A stretch of 64,000 nt of DNA, from NCBI RefSeq assembly GCF_011386835.1, contig NC_088800.1, forward strand, positions 14,160,572 to 14,224,571. Direction: 5' to 3'. The notes under the pieces were generated by a model. It was not told the origin of the DNA and ran no database searches. It saw only the letters and a program-made list of their open reading frames with translations. The DNA is from Chrysemys picta bellii. Its lineage: Eukaryota > Chordata > Testudines > Emydidae. Of this stretch, positions 43,399 through 57,249 are shown piece after piece. How positions within the stretch are numbered: the first letter of the stretch is position 1; each line of letters starts with the position of its first letter. Both the position numbers and the translations under genes were made by a program.

Positions 43399-46105
43399 CT
43401 CTAAACCTTCACAGCATCTCATGTCAATGAGTTCCACAGGCTGACTGTGTGTGCACTGTGTGAAGAAGTACTTCCTTTTGTTTGTTTTAAACCTGCTGCC
43501 TATTAATTTAATTTGGTGATCCCTAATTCTTAGGTTATGTGAGGCAGTAAATAATACTTCCCTATTCACTTTCTCCACACCATTCACGATTTTATAGACC
43601 TCTATATACCCTCTATGTACCCTTTATAGGAACTCTATATACCCTTTACAGACCCTCTATGCCAGGGACTGGATTAGATAACCTCTCATGGTTCCTTCCA
43701 GTCCTATGATTCTATCATATTCCCCCTGAGTCGTCTCTTTTCTAAGCTGAACAGTTCCAGTCTTTTTCATCTCAATCATTTCTCTTGCCCTTCTCTGTAC
43801 CTTTTCCAATTCTAATATAGCTTTCTTGTGATGGGGCATCAAGAACTGCACGCTGTATTCACGGTGAAGGCGTACCATGGATTCATATAGTGGCATTATG
43901 ATATTTTCTATTATCCCTTTCCTAATGGTTCCTAACATTCTGTTAGGTTTTTTTAAGTGCCACTGCACATTGAGCGGATATTTTCAGAGAACTAGCTACG
44001 ATGAATCCAAGATCTTCTTGGGTGGGAACAGCTAAGTTAGACCCCATCATATTGTATGTATAACTGGGATTATTTTTTCCAACGTGCATTACTTTGCATT
44101 TAAGACTGAATTTTATCTGCCATTCTGTCATCCACTTTAGTCAGATCTCTTTGCCACTCTTCGCAGTCAGCTTTGGAATAAACTATCTTGAGTAATTTTG
44201 TATCATTTGCAAATTTTGGAACCTCACCGTTCACCCCCATTTCCAGATCATTTATGAATATGTTGAACAGCACATATCTCAGTACAGCTCCTTGGGGGAC
44301 CGTACTATTTAGATCTCTCCACCGTGAAAATGGTCCGTTTTCACAGACCATTTATTCCTATCCTTTGTTTCCTATCTTTTAACCATCAATGAGAGGACCT
44401 TCCCTTTTATCCCATGTCTGCTTACTTTGCTTAAGAGCCTTTGGTGATGGACCTTGTCAAAGGCTTTCTGGAAGTACACTATATCGGACTGGATCACCCT
44501 CATCCACATGGTTGTTGACTTTCTCAAAGAATTCTAATTTGTGAGGCATGATTTACAAAGTCGTGATGATTCTTTTCCTGTGTGGCTATTCTTATGTTCT
44601 TATGTAACATATCATGTTTATATACATGTCTGATAATTTTGTTCCTTGCAATAGTCTTACCTAATTTGCCTGCTACTGAAGTTAGGCTTACCAACCTGCA
44701 ATAGACAGGTTCGTCTCTGGAGCCTTTTTAAAAAATAGGCATTATATTGGCTATCCCCAAGTCATTTGGTACAAAGGCTGATTTAAGTGACAGGTTACAT
44801 TCATAGTTAATAATTCTGCAATTTATATGAGTTCCTTCAGAACTCTTGGGTGAATTCCATCTGGTCCTGGTGCCTTATTACTGTTTAGCTGATCAATTTG
44901 TTCGAAGACCTCCTTGGTTGACACCTCAATTTGGGACAGCTCCTCAGATTTGTCATCTAAAAAGAATGGCTTAGGTATGGGGATTTACCCCATATCCTCT
45001 TCAGCGAAGACTGATGCAAAGAATTCATGTATTTTCTCTGCTATGGCCTTGTTTTCCTTAAGTGCTCCTTCAGCAACTCCATCATCCAGTGGCAGGCTGC
45101 CAGCTTCTGATGTACTTAAAAAAATTGCTGTTAGTTTTTGTGTCTTTAGCTAATTGCTCTTCATATACTTTCTTGGCCTGCCTATTTATACTTTAATACT
45201 TGATTTGCCAGAGTTTATGCTACTTTCTATTTTTCTCACTAGGATTTGACTTCCAATATTTAAAGGATGCCTTTTTGCCTCTAATCACCTCATTTACTCT
45301 GCTGTTTAGCCTTTGCAGCATATTTTGGTCCTCTTTTTATGGGGTATACATTTAGTTTGAGTCTTTATTATGGTGTTTTTAAATAAAGTCTATGCAGTTT
45401 GCAGGCATTTCACCTTTGTGACAGCTTCTTTCAATTTCTTTAACTAGTTTGCCTCAGTTTTGTGTAGTTCCCCTTTTTGAAGTTAAATGCTACCATGGTG
45501 GCTTTCTTTGGCATTTTCCCCTGTACAAGGACGTTAAATTTAATTACATTATGGTCACTATTACTGAGCGGTTCAGTTATATTTACCTCTTGGACCAGAT
45601 CCTGTGCTCCACTTAAGGCTAAATTAAGAATTGCCTCTCTCCTTATGGCTTGCAGGACTAGCTGCTCCAAGAAGCAGTCATTTGTGGTGTCTAGAAATTT
45701 TATCTCTGCATCCTGTCCTGAGGTGACATGTATGGGTCAATATGTTGAAATCTCCCATTATTATTGTGTTTTCGGCCTTTGTAGTCTCTCTAATCTCCCT
45801 TAGCATTTCATAATCACTGTCACCATCCTGGTCAGTATATTCCTACTGCTATATTCTTATTGTTCAGGCATGGAATTTCTATCCATAGCGATTCTATGGT
45901 ACAGTTCAATTGATTTCAGATTTTTTACCTTCATTTGACTCTATGCTTTCTTTTACATATAATGCCATTCCCTCCCCGGTGTGACCTATTCTGTCAATCC
46001 TATATATTTTGTACCTTGGTATTGCTATGTCCCTATCCTCATTCCACCAAGTTTACATGATGCCTATTATATCAATGCTATATTACAAGCAGTAGATAGA
46101 GTGGA
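43399..46105 (-). mobile_element. CR1-type LINE body with decayed endonuclease and reverse transcriptase
   Basis: Minus-strand fragments lie in the expected 5' to 3' order. 45440-45670 resembles the end of the AP endonuclease (LNLALSGAQDLV, then SDHNVIKF). 44100-44351 resembles reverse transcriptase (VPQGAVLRYVLFNIFINDLE, then FANDTKLL, where FADDTKL is usual). 43943-44131 and 43657-43968 continue the thumb region (CKVMHVGKNNPSYTYN; LEKVQRRAREMI). Frameshifts and stops separate them, and the second catalytic Asp is changed to Asn, so it is inactive. The 3' untranslated part runs into 43399 and continues beyond the nested hAT at 42358-42629. The 5' limit is approximate. Confidence 0.88.
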
Positions 46106-48440
46106 TATCCTGTTGAGGTGGGGGTATCAAGTAGTTCTAATGGACTTAATAAAAAATTGAATGGCTCTATAAAATTTAATAAGGTAATAGAGAATCAGTT
46201 TTGTGCTTGGGAACAGTTGGTCACCCTTTCTGGGAATCAGGAAGGAAATGTTTGCTGATCCTGCTTCCCGCCGATCCCAGAATGGCCACAGGGAATTTTG
46301 CATAGTGGTGTTTTGGCCCATGTGGAGTAATAATAAATAACATTTTCAAATGCTATAAGCCTGAGCTGGTGCAGCTTCCGTGAAGTTCTTGGAGACACAA
46401 AGGGCTCGTGTTTGGTCCTACCTTGCTGTGTCAGCATGGGTTTAAAATATAAAGCAATGAAATACAGCCTGGAATTGAATGACTCGGACCTCGTTCTGCT
46501 AGACTTTGATCTGGTCTTCACTACCCCATTTTACACTGTAACTTGTAATTAATAAGGCAGCCGGAGTTGCCACCAAAAGACACTATGTTGCAAGGACACA
46601 TGGGAGGTTCATCTGAATAAAGCTATTTACCTCCTCCTGGCAAAAGCTGAGTGCTGCCTGATAAACAGCTGCTGTTTGCTGTTCCAGCCAGACGTGGGTG
46701 TACTAAAGCTGTTTATCTGTCTCTGCTGGGTTGCGGTCAGCCTTGCTAACAAGGTGTATGCAAATGGCCTTCCCGCAAGCTCCATGCTCTTTTTTTTCTT
46801 CTCCATATACCGTTAATTTACAAAAGAAAGCTAGTAAGACAATTCAAAAGAGGAATCTAGGCAAGAACCAGAATAATAATTGACAGGAAAATAACCGGAC
46901 TCAACAGCACTATAAGAACTCATTCAAGGCCATGCTGTACCTACAAGGATAGATGCTAACACAGAGCACTGAACTAGTTGCCATAATCACGGTAACATCT
47001 TATAATTCTGGTCCCACAATCGCTACGTTGCTATGGTGATAAGCGATATAAAAAAAGATGGACAATGGATAGATACCCTTCAGTCATATTCTTTGTCCAT
47101 CAAGAATTCATCTGTAGAAAACATTTTGGCCTTCTCCCATCACCATTGTGAATGGTGCACGAACCTAACTGCAAAATGCCCAACAGGAGGTTAGAGGAAG
47201 CCTTAGAAATTATGTTCTAAGATTTAAAAGTGTTAAGAGTTGGGTAAGCAGTAGGAGGTGTGCTCACAATCACAACAGGGCTTCTGTTTCCACGAGACTC
47301 GAGACAGAAGGGTAGGGACCTTGGTTCTGTCGTGAGACCTTATACAACCTCCCCCGAACCGTTTGCAATGTGGCTGAAAGTGCATTAAGTCAGAAAAATG
47401 ACTATCTAAAAATGGCACCTTGTTATGCCCCATCTTTGTTCCCTGTGTCTCTGAGTCACACCTACTGCTTGTCCAGACAAACATATGTGACTCTTATGAT
47501 CCCCGCAGAACCAATACAGCTTTTGGGGGGCAAGATGAATTCAGCTCTTCCTCACACATCAGCCCAGCATGTCCTGAAGGGGTCAATCCTGCACCAGCCC
47601 TCCAGAGATGGACTAGATGAGCCAATAGGGCTTTTCTATCTCCAACTCCTACGGCTGATTCTATGCTCCTATTGCAAAATCTCTATCACTGGTGACAATA
47701 TAAGAGGCAGAAAGAGCCCAGCTTGATTTTTTTTCAGATCCCAAGTGGAGTTTACAGACTGGTAGGCAGAAAAAAATATGTAACTGCAACAGCTTGATGA
47801 GGATAAATCAGAATCTCGCATAGTCTCCTTTTCACATGGCCACTTTTCTGATTATTTACACGTTTTCAAATCACTCTTCATTCTCATTGTTTTTTTTGTT
47901 TTTTTTTAATTTCTGAGTGTTTTCCATGCCCCTTAAGATGCCCCCATTTTCCTTTTAAGACCTCCCAATTCCAATGCCCTTCATGCAAAGGACATTATGA
48001 TATATTGGAAGGTTGATACAGATACTATGGTGATAAGTGTGGCATGCATGCTTAGGATGGTAGATAGATGGGTGGACAGAATCATAGGCATAGTAAACAG
48101 CTGCTAGGAATAGGCCTCAAACTATATAAGCAGCACAGAAAGCTATCCCTAGGCTACTGGTCTGGGCTGTTTATTCTCACTGGACTGAAATTGATTTGTG
48201 TGGCACGTACACCATCCATCTTCAACTCTCATGAAAAGGGGCCCGTTTGCTGGTATGTATTTGCTAACCGATTTTGTATCCTGCAGCTCCTGTTTCATGG
48301 ACAACATGCAGCTCATTTGAGGAAACACAGAACAAATCTATGGAAATTTCTCCCCTCTCTTTCTTTTTGCCTCCCATTTGTATATCGTTATCTTTTCCTC
48401 CTGCTATGGTGATGACCAGCTCAAATCCTCGCACTGGCTT
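46106..48440. other. Intronic sequence, nothing recognised
   Basis: No repeat family or exon recognised. 46600-46790 is moderately GC-rich and could be single-copy regulatory DNA, but nothing in the sequence proves it. Confidence 0.4.
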
Positions 48441-48720
48441 CCTCTCTTCCTTCACATCGCATTCATGTTCCCTGTCCTTACCTTATAGGCTCTGCCCAGT
48501 GCCATTTGAACCCACATCTCTGCTTTCATTTGCCACAATGCACCCCTCCCCTTCAGACCTATTCCCCCTCTTGACTTGGTCACTCTATCCTTTCGAAACC
48601 TCCCCCTACGCCCTGCTCCTCTCACTCTTCAAAACCCATTTTAAAGCTCAATTCTTGATCTCCTGAGTTCGATCACAAGCTCTTTATGGCAGGGCCTGTG
48701 TCTTTTTTATACACTTCTAA
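48440..48720 (+). mobile_element. Possible old L2-like LINE 3' fragment
   Basis: The plus strand has ctcactcttcaaaacccatt, ttaaagctcaattcttgatc and cacaagctctttatggcagg, resembling the end of the L2 open frame and its untranslated tail. Very diverged. Confidence 0.4.
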
Positions 48721-48744
48721 AGCCTGGTTTACACTTCCAGCACT

Positions 48745-48761
48745 ATATATATATATATAAA
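48745..48761. repeat. (TA)n microsatellite
   Basis: About eight TA dinucleotides. Confidence 0.85.
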
Positions 48762-49216
48762 TAATACTAATGGGTGACAGTTTTCCCTAAGGATAAGTAA
48801 TTTGCTGCAACACATCATTTATTCTGTGAATGTGGTCTTTTCTTCCGTTCACCAAAAGGTAAAGTTCGCAGAAGTATTCATTATTCACTAATTTCTTCCA
48901 TGAGTAACGGTGACAATAATTCTTGTGAATCAGTCCTATGTGACTTGCATGCACCCTGACTATTAAAATCAACTATAAAGGTCAGAATTTGCACTACATC
49001 TTGTGTAATTAAGACATGTCACTAGCCAGCAGAGTGCATTTCAAATTGTACAGGCGTCAATCAATTGCGCTGCTGAGTTACCCAAGATACCTGAACCGAC
49101 AAACGCATGCGGTAGGACAGGATCAAAAAGTCTCACAGTCGGCTGTCTGTTAAATCACTCTCTAACTTGGGCTTTTTTCTTAATGAAAAAAGGTTACTCA
49201 TTTGCTAACTGCATGT

Positions 49217-49330
49217 GGTCTGATTCTCCACTCGCACTGGTGTAAATCCGTAGTAATTCTGTTGAAATCAGTGGAGTAAAATCGTGTCAACTGGTGTAAA
49301 GCTGATATAAATGAGAGGAGAATCAGGTCC
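49217..49330. mobile_element. Palindromic MITE
   Basis: The left arm tctgattctccactcgcact, then ggtgtaaatccgtagtaatt, is inverted in the right arm (ggtgtaaagctgatataaat to gagaggagaatcaggtcc) around a central gttgaaatcagtggag. This is a well-known style of palindromic MITE. No target duplication was resolved. Confidence 0.65.
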
Positions 49331-49739
49331 GTATTGTCTATGATGGAGAAACACACACGCTGTTCCTCTAGTCCAGGAGGATAATAAATAGGCTGCATTC
49401 TTCTTCTAATGGTACAGTAGGTAGCCTGGCCACTGACTGCCTTTTGGAGGAGGTTCTACATCTGCTTCTTGACAACTCTTCCCTGTGCCTGGCCCCTTAC
49501 TCTTTGCTGAGATCCTACATTAGAGTTTGTCCAAATACCATTCAGGGTTGTGTGATGTCCTGCTGGAGTTCATGTCTAAAATAGTGATGGACAATAAACA
49601 TCAAAAGGGTCAGAGACTTGGTTCAGAACAGCACCAAAAAGATGCAATTTGTACCCCAACCTTGGGTAACTCTCTTGAGCCTGCAAAACTGGGTTGGAAC
49701 TCTCCCATAAATAGACTTTCTGAGCTCTAGAAACCGCAT

Positions 49740-50620
49740 GTATCAAAGCCCTTCCTATTCCCTCCAGTCACTAGGGATAACACCACTGTCATCTCTGTAA
49801 CCTGGGCATCATTTTTCACTCGGCCCTCTCTCTACAGCCTCTCATCCAGGCTGTGTCTAAATCTTGCATGACATCTCTAAGATACAGCCTTTTCTATCCA
49901 TCTGCCTGGCTAACACTCTAATCCAAGCTTTTATCATCTTGCGGCTCGATCACTGCAATCTTCTTCTCTGGCCTGGACAAAGGCCATCTTGTGCTCTCAC
50001 CTCCCAAGGGTTGCTGCAAACACCATTTTCTTAGCTTGTCAATTTGATTCTGTCACCTACTCACTGCATTCCTCTACTAGCTCCCCTTTCTTCATTGCAT
50101 CAAACATAAGCGCCTTATCTTCACTTTCAAGGCCCTTCACAGCCCACCCCCATGAGACCTATCATCTCTCCCACATTATCAGGAAGTTGACTCCCATTTC
50201 CAGTCAGGCAATGGTTAATTCATCACCTACTAGTTAATTTTTCAAACAAGCACTTTCATGCTTTCTTCTATGCTGCCCCCATACTTGAGAGGGGCTTCCC
50301 ATACAAAACCCACAATGCAACGTCATTGTCCTTCTTCAAAGCCCTCTCTAAAACGCTTTTGCCACCAGGCCTATATAAGCCTTGACAACAGCTAAGAAGC
50401 TGGTGTGCTGAGACCACTGCCTGCCATACTGACCAACACGGTCTTATTGTTTCCTTGTATTCCTCCACCTGTCATCTGTTGTCTTACACAGATTGTAAAG
50501 TCTCTGGCAGAAACTCTCTCTGTTCTGAGTTTGTACAGAACAAATGCACAATGGGTTCCTGGTCCATGCCTGGAACTCTTAGATACTACTTCAATAGGCT
50601 CCCTCTAGATTTATTTACAC
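49740..50620 (+). mobile_element. Old L2-like LINE 3' region
   Basis: A broken plus-strand frame recalls the conserved end of L2-type reverse transcriptase ORFs: gatcactgcaatcttcttct, ttgcatcaaacataagcgcc and ggcccttcacagcccacccc. An untranslated tail follows (acagattgtaaagtctctgg and caaatgcacaatgggttcct). Stops are frequent. It lies antisense to NTRK3. Confidence 0.5.
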
Positions 50621-50639
50621 CTATCGTGCTTGACTGAAA

Positions 50640-53600
50640 AGATGTGCCAGTAAAATCAGTCTCCAGAGAGGATGAGAACAGAGGGAGCAATTTCACAACC
50701 TGAGACTGTTCTCTGAGAACACCATATTTCCACCACCTCTGGAGACACCTCTAAGGCCTTGCAGCCAACGCATCTCATCTGAGCTCTGCTGTCACAATAA
50801 CACATAGGGCGAGAGGCTGACTCTAAAGCAGCCAGATTTAAAACCAGTATCTTGATTTGTACCTGGAAGGTGATGAAAGCCTGGGCGGTGCATAAAGCGC
50901 AGCTGAAAAGTTTAAACCCAAAACGAAACCCTCATTTTCATTAAGAACAGTTAAAAACATTATTTCAAGAGACTATTTCTGTTTATCTTACAGCAAGACC
51001 CAGCTTCTTTTTCTTAAAAAAAAAAAAGCAAAAGCGGAGAGTATTAAAAAATAAATTCCCAACCCTTCACATCCATTCCAGAACGATAAGTGCCATACTT
51101 GTGAACAGGGCCTGCCTGCTAATTATCTTATAAAGGAAATAGCATAAAGTAACTCAGGGTTATTGGGCGCTCTGCGGATTCTCAGTTGAAATCTGTAATT
51201 ATTTGCAGAACTCTGCAAGATCTCCTCCCTACCTGGGGAATTCCAGAAAGGAAAGAAAACAACGTAGCCATGTCAAACCGAGAATTCCTGTTGATCATCC
51301 ACCGCAGATTTTGCCAGCAACTGTAGTAATAAATAACAGAGGCCTCCAACCCTGGTGTACATCCGGATTCTTGCATAGTGGCAAATTCCCATAATTAAGA
51401 AGCAAATTCTCCTCTGCAGTCAGACGTGTAACTTGGCAGAACTGTTTCAACAGAAGATCACCTGCCACACCCACACCTTTTCTGATTATTGTCCCTGAAA
51501 TCAATGGATGGTAAAATCACACATATGCCTCGTCTGTGCTCAGAAGTCAATGACCAAAACATCATCACTGAGGAGAACACATCAAACTTGAGGGGCATGT
51601 CCAACATGGCTGCCCATCCCAACCTGGTTTGGGTTGATCTGAATGCCACGTCCCTGCCTTTCACCACAGCTCTCTTCCCCCCCACCCCTTCCTTCCCAAG
51701 GAACAAATCTAGATCTCTCTCTTTAGACTGCAGTTCTACTTGTCACCAGCACCTCTGCAACAGGGCCCACGGATACCACTGCTGCTGAAATTCTTGTCCC
51801 ATGTTTTCCTCTTGCTTTGGCCACAGCCACTGCTTTCCCTGTGCCCTCCCCACTCCATCATGATGTCAGCCTTTCATCCACGTGAAACAGCCCGGCCAGC
51901 TGATCCCCCCCACTCACAAACACGTCCATTGGCACCACAGTCATTTCAAGAACCGCTTTAAAACTGCCCTTGTTTTTAAAACCTTGCTCCTGCTACGCTC
52001 GCAGATCTTCCGTCTCGCTCGCCCCGCTTGCCTAGCCCTGGACTCTTCCCTGCCACATCACACAAGCTAATCACTGCAAGATCCCTCTCCTCTGTAGCTC
52101 CTCGTGACTAAAAACATCACTAACCCGCAAGGGGATTGCAAAAGCACTTGTGATCCGACCTGAGCCTGATCAAAGCTACAGGCAAAAGACATGAAAACAG
52201 GACAAAGGTTTCCACAGATCTCTCCACCCCCACAAATAACTCCCTGCTGAAATCAGACGTCGAAGTCTAGCCTGTCCGCTGACCTTCATGTATTCCCACA
52301 ATCTATTTTTACATATATCCAGCAGATATATCACAGTGCACCATGGACATCTTCCACTTCTTTGCCTCCAATGAGGTGATGCTTTGGGCTCCTACCCCAA
52401 AGTGTGTGCAGCTTTTGGCACACCAAGGGTTAATGACATGGCAGAGAGTCATGTGGGCAAGAAGCCAAACCCCTGCAGGAGATGGAGAGGGATCAGGGCT
52501 GAGGAACAGGAGGGTATTGAGCTGCAGAGACCTTTGTGCTGGTCCAGAGTCCGGGAGCTACGCCACAAGGTACCATAAATGAGACCGAATGTGAAGTGGC
52601 AGCCACTCCTTGACTCTCCGGTGTGTTCCAGCGGCTCTTGGAAGTGGGAATGGGGATTCTTGGCAAGGGCGGGAGGAAAAGGGAGTAAGAGAGAGGACAG
52701 GAGGCTTTCTGGTGAGCGTGTTTTCTTTCCACCAGCCAGGCCCCTGAGTCTCCTCCTGCCAAAGCACTCAGAATAAAACATTAATTCAATACCACACATT
52801 TAATTACACATTATTTGAAAGTGAATTTATTTGAATTGAGGAAAATAGTCTTCAGAGAGTGTCTGCCTCCCTCAGACTCGTCAGTCTGGCAGGAGGGGGC
52901 TCAGAGAGGCGAAACGGTTTGTTTTACATCAGCTGCAATTGCCATTCAGTTCAACCCTCCCAAAAGGGGCGATTTTAAAGAGATATAGTTGCTTTTCACA
53001 GGAACTTTACAGGTTGATTTGATTTTCCAGCCAGTTTTCACTTGATTGGAAAGTGCTGCTGCAGACAGATCCCACTTGCGATTTTTCTGGATCGTTAGTG
53101 GCGGAAGGGGGAGGGGGAAGGCTCCCTCAGGGACCCGTGCAGTAGTCAGATTTCAGACTTAGTGCTTTAACAATGCAGTAATCAGACACTTAACGGCATC
53201 CTATTGCTGAGATGGATAATCCCGATAAATCTGGGAGCAACCAGAAGGCCGCTTTATGCAGCAGGCTCAAAGCTTCTGGGCCGTCCCTTTGCCCACTCTC
53301 CCCAGGAACATGGATTGCATTACCTTCTGGCACTGAGGTTTTGCATGCCTCTCTTTGCCTTCCCCTTCCCCAGCACCCCAAAACTCCAACCACTCCAGCT
53401 CTTTATGCTCCCAGTAATGAAAGCACCACTTAATTCTGGCATGTAGACACTATGCTGCTGGCTGCTATAGGTAGACTGGTCCTCCTGGAATACAGGCACT
53501 ATCTGGATAGTCTTACTGTTGGTCCGAGAAGAATTCTCTTGGGAAAACCATTCATCTTTGGCCACACGGTGACAGTGACTATCCCAGGCTAAGTTTCAAT

Positions 53601-53817
53601 GATGGATGGTGTACATACCACCCCCCGGCCCAGCCTCTTCTGAATGACACAGAGGGGCACACAGGTACCATAATGCCACAGCAGAGCTCCTGGAACTTGG
53701 TTCCTTGGTGGGAGAGGGACTGGCTTTTGAAAAACCCAACCTGAGACTTCTCCTTTAGCAACAGCTAAGGTTTGTCTTCCCTCGCTCCTCCCAGCATGAC
53801 CTTCACTCAGGGCTGGA
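50640..53817. other. Intronic sequence, mostly unrecognised
   Basis: 51880-52090 has a weak L2-like word order (tttcaagaaccgctttaaaa). 52800-53110 is unusual for lacking any repeat signature and having balanced composition, and is one place to look for conserved noncoding DNA. No exon seen. Confidence 0.35.
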
Positions 53818-54446
53818 TTATACCGTGCACATCATGACGCAGGGCCCCAACTGGTCACACCCCTGACCTTGTCCCTGCATGCGACCGTGCTCTGGGGTCA
53901 GCAGCAGAGACACGGGCTCTCAACATCCTTCCAGGAGTCTGCCTTGTCCCTGGACCATGCCCTGGCCTCAATCCCCAGTTGGCATGTCAATGATATGGGC
54001 TCCCCTCCCATTCCAGACTTAGGGGCTGCAGCACATACTGGCAGCAGGGGGTCCCCCAGTACTTACCCCAGCAGCCAGGATTTATCTGCTTGGATGGGTG
54101 GGATGGACAGACCCACTGTACTCTTCTGTAGGACAAAGTATGCTCTGCTGGGGTAGTGTTGGCAGCCCCTGCCCTGGGCAATGGGTCTTGGAGTTAACAT
54201 CCTATTGAGATGCATGGGGCAGTTCATCCCTCTCAGGGCTATTGCTTCAGGCTGTCTGCAGACTCAGGCAGACGTCTCTGCATACGTTATACTCGGGTCA
54301 CATTTTCAAACGTTTCCTTGTAACTAGGGTGGCTCAAACCACACATTTTTTAAAAATGAAATCTAAGAGTCCAGTTCAATCCCTGACTCCAGAAACTGGG
54401 GTCCTAAAAATGGGCCTATAGTGCTTATGCCTTAATCTGGCCCTAC
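53818..54446. mobile_element. Probable decayed hAT-type element, about 629 bp
   Basis: The left end cagggctggattataccg and the complement of the right end (gtagggccagattaaggc) look like inverted termini of a hAT family. The flanks CCTTCACT and CTTTCCCT agree at six of eight bases, so the duplication is poor. No coding sequence. Confidence 0.45.
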
Positions 54447-57240
54447 TTTCCCTGATGTTCCTGGTGACTTCTGCTCTCAGTCTGCCAGCACCACTTGGAG
54501 CCCAAGAGCCTATCACGCAGCATGACTTCCCAGAGACACTCAATAGTGTAGCATGGGGGCTGCTAAGCAGGGCTTGCGGTATCCATGCTGCTGACTGGAA
54601 GGTGGGTGACAATTCGGAGAGAGGTGGGAATCTAACGAAGTTGTGTGGTCTGGAGGTGACTGAACACAGATTTGTTCATCTCACAGATTATAAACAGGGT
54701 GAGTGGAAGGGCTTTGAGTAGAACAAGAAGCAACCTGAACTTTGGCCAAAACTCAAATAAACTTCAAACTTTTTAGAAGGTCAACAATTTTGGCTATTTT
54801 TTTTTTTTAAAAACCTACATTTTACTTTCACTGCTCCCTCCACACTTCCTGGTGCCTTCCAGAGGCAGAAGTGCTGGAAGACCATGCAAAAACCTGTTCT
54901 CCCAGAATTCCTGGCCTGACCTGAAGCAGGAAGTAGTAGCAATCTGGTGAGAGAGAGCTTGTTCTTTTGAGCTTTCCAGACAGAGCTCCACATAGTTCAG
55001 AGATGCCTCAGATTCTTGTATGGCTCACTGCGATCACTAATTAGAAGGACAAGTCTTGAAAGAACCTAGTGTTTTCCACTACGGGCTCCAGGGGGTTTCT
55101 GAGTACCTGTCTCCTTCTCCTTGCCTGGCCATTTTCCTACAGAAAGCTTGCTCTGGCTGGCACTAAATGAGCAACTAACCCAGCCAAGTTTATGAAACAA
55201 GAAAATTCCAGAAATGAAGCCATATGGAGTGAAAACATGAGGTGCTGAAAGACAGATCTCAGGCTCATGTTATGGTTTCATTAGAATGTCTCTCCCTCTA
55301 ATTTGCCCAATTTCCATCTCTCCCCTTCCCCCCTTATCCCTGCTCTCAAGCAGTTGATACAGGAGGCATACTCTAGTCTAGGGCTTGATGAGGTGTTCTT
55401 TTGGACTCATGTTTTACTTATGTCCCAAACGGGCCTGTCTCCTCCTTTCTCTCTGTCTGAGGTTTCCTTGGCTTCCTTCCTACTTGGGTCAACAACACCC
55501 CAATCCCTTTCATCTCAGCCACTCTTCTTGCTGCAGGAAGCCCCCAAAGGAGGAGTAACGTGAGAAATTTCCTCCTGCCTTTGCGGCACAATGGTCTAAA
55601 ATTGCCGTGGTTTGGCTATTTCAGGGACAGTTATTAGGCTGTACATTTTATTGGGAGGAATAGGGAGCGATCTAATGGGGCTACCAGCTGCTTCTCACTT
55701 AGCCATGTGGATCTGGGATTAGCTTGAGGACTCTCCCTCCACCCCCCAACTCCAAGAGCTGTCAAAGGCTGGGGAAGAGAGAGGTGCACCCACTTGCCAA
55801 AATCACCATCTCCCCCTTGGCAGAGGTGCACCCTTTAGAACCTCAACAAGAACTGTCTGGAAAAGGCCTCAGACATGTGGATGCCTGTTGATCTACTGCT
55901 ATCCATGCAGAACTATTTAAGGAAGCCCGTGATCTTGTTGGGACCCTGTCCTGCCTTTCCCTAGTCTACCCATTTGTATTTTTTGTATTCCCCTCTAGTG
56001 TCACACCTTTATGTAGACTGCATGTGGAGACCTCCCCTGCTCTTTGTCTGTGAGGCTCCCAGCACACTTCAGAATGCTGGATAAATAAAATATATCTAGG
56101 GCTGACTCTGTTTTCCATCACTGGTGGCTCTTGTTTTATCAGGACCACACTGCAGAGCCCAAATTTTCACAGAGAACTATCACTTTCATTGCAAGAAAAC
56201 AACAACAACTTATTCTTGTTATCATTTGCACCATGGAAACTGCCCTTTTGGTACTTCTTAAACTCCAGGGCAAGAATGAAGAAGATATTTTGTATTGTTG
56301 GTGACCCTACGGGACACAATGAATTACGGCGAGTGAGACCGATCAGTGCCAGCTCTAAATGGGCTGTGAGTGTGATGACTGGATGATTGCTAAGTGAGTA
56401 TTGTGGACACATGCCGTGGGGGACGCGGGGGGAGAATCTAATCAGACCTTCAGCTGAAAGGTCTATAGCAAGGACTGTGTTAACAGAAAGAAGGGTGGTG
56501 AGTCCTTGTGGGGCAAGTTTTGCAGTGAGCTAAGCCAGCGTAAGGAGCTGAAGAGACATAAAAGGGACCCCAGGCACCAGAAAGTACATCATTGTAGCCT
56601 GCAGAAGCTGGTGATGCCAATTTTTAGATTAATTTGTGTGAACCACACCTTTAACTGGTGTTAAGAAGCCAACCATGTGCCACATACAGTAGAAACGGGC
56701 CCACCACAATCTTATTTGCTGCCCTTCCTCATTAGTCAGGGATCAATCTCATTTAAGTTGCTTGGATAGGAGCTTACATGCTATGTGTTTTCTCTCAATG
56801 TTTGAATTGAAGACCTAGGAACAATAAATCAAAGGCCAAGTTTTGCTAATCTAATCTCATGCTCTACCTGCCTATGCCATGTTCATCACTGCAGTATAAG
56901 TCAATGACCCTGATTTTTACTCCTATTATACACTTAAGTCATGGGTTCTGTCCTGGGAAGAGGTTCAGAGGGGCAGAGAGTCTCAGGTTATCTGAATTGC
57001 TTCACTCATCCTTTCATGGTATCCTCTCTCTTGCCCACATTGCATCCTCTGAGACAAAAATCTCCTTCCTGTAGGACTATTCTCAGAACTACACAGAGTC
57101 CAAGAAGTACTTTATTCCCTCCCAGAACCTCCTTTTTGCCAACACAGCCCAGTATCCACTTTGCCACTATGCACACTTGGAGATCTTACGACAGACTCAG
57201 CATTGGTGAAACATCAATAAAGCCAATGGAATGACAGCAG
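54447..57240. other. Intronic sequence, mostly unrecognised
   Basis: A short segment at 55950-56100 (ggctcccagcacacttcaga, ataaataaaatatatc) may be an L2-like tail. No exon recognised. Confidence 0.4.
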
Positions 57241-57249
57241 GGATGAATC

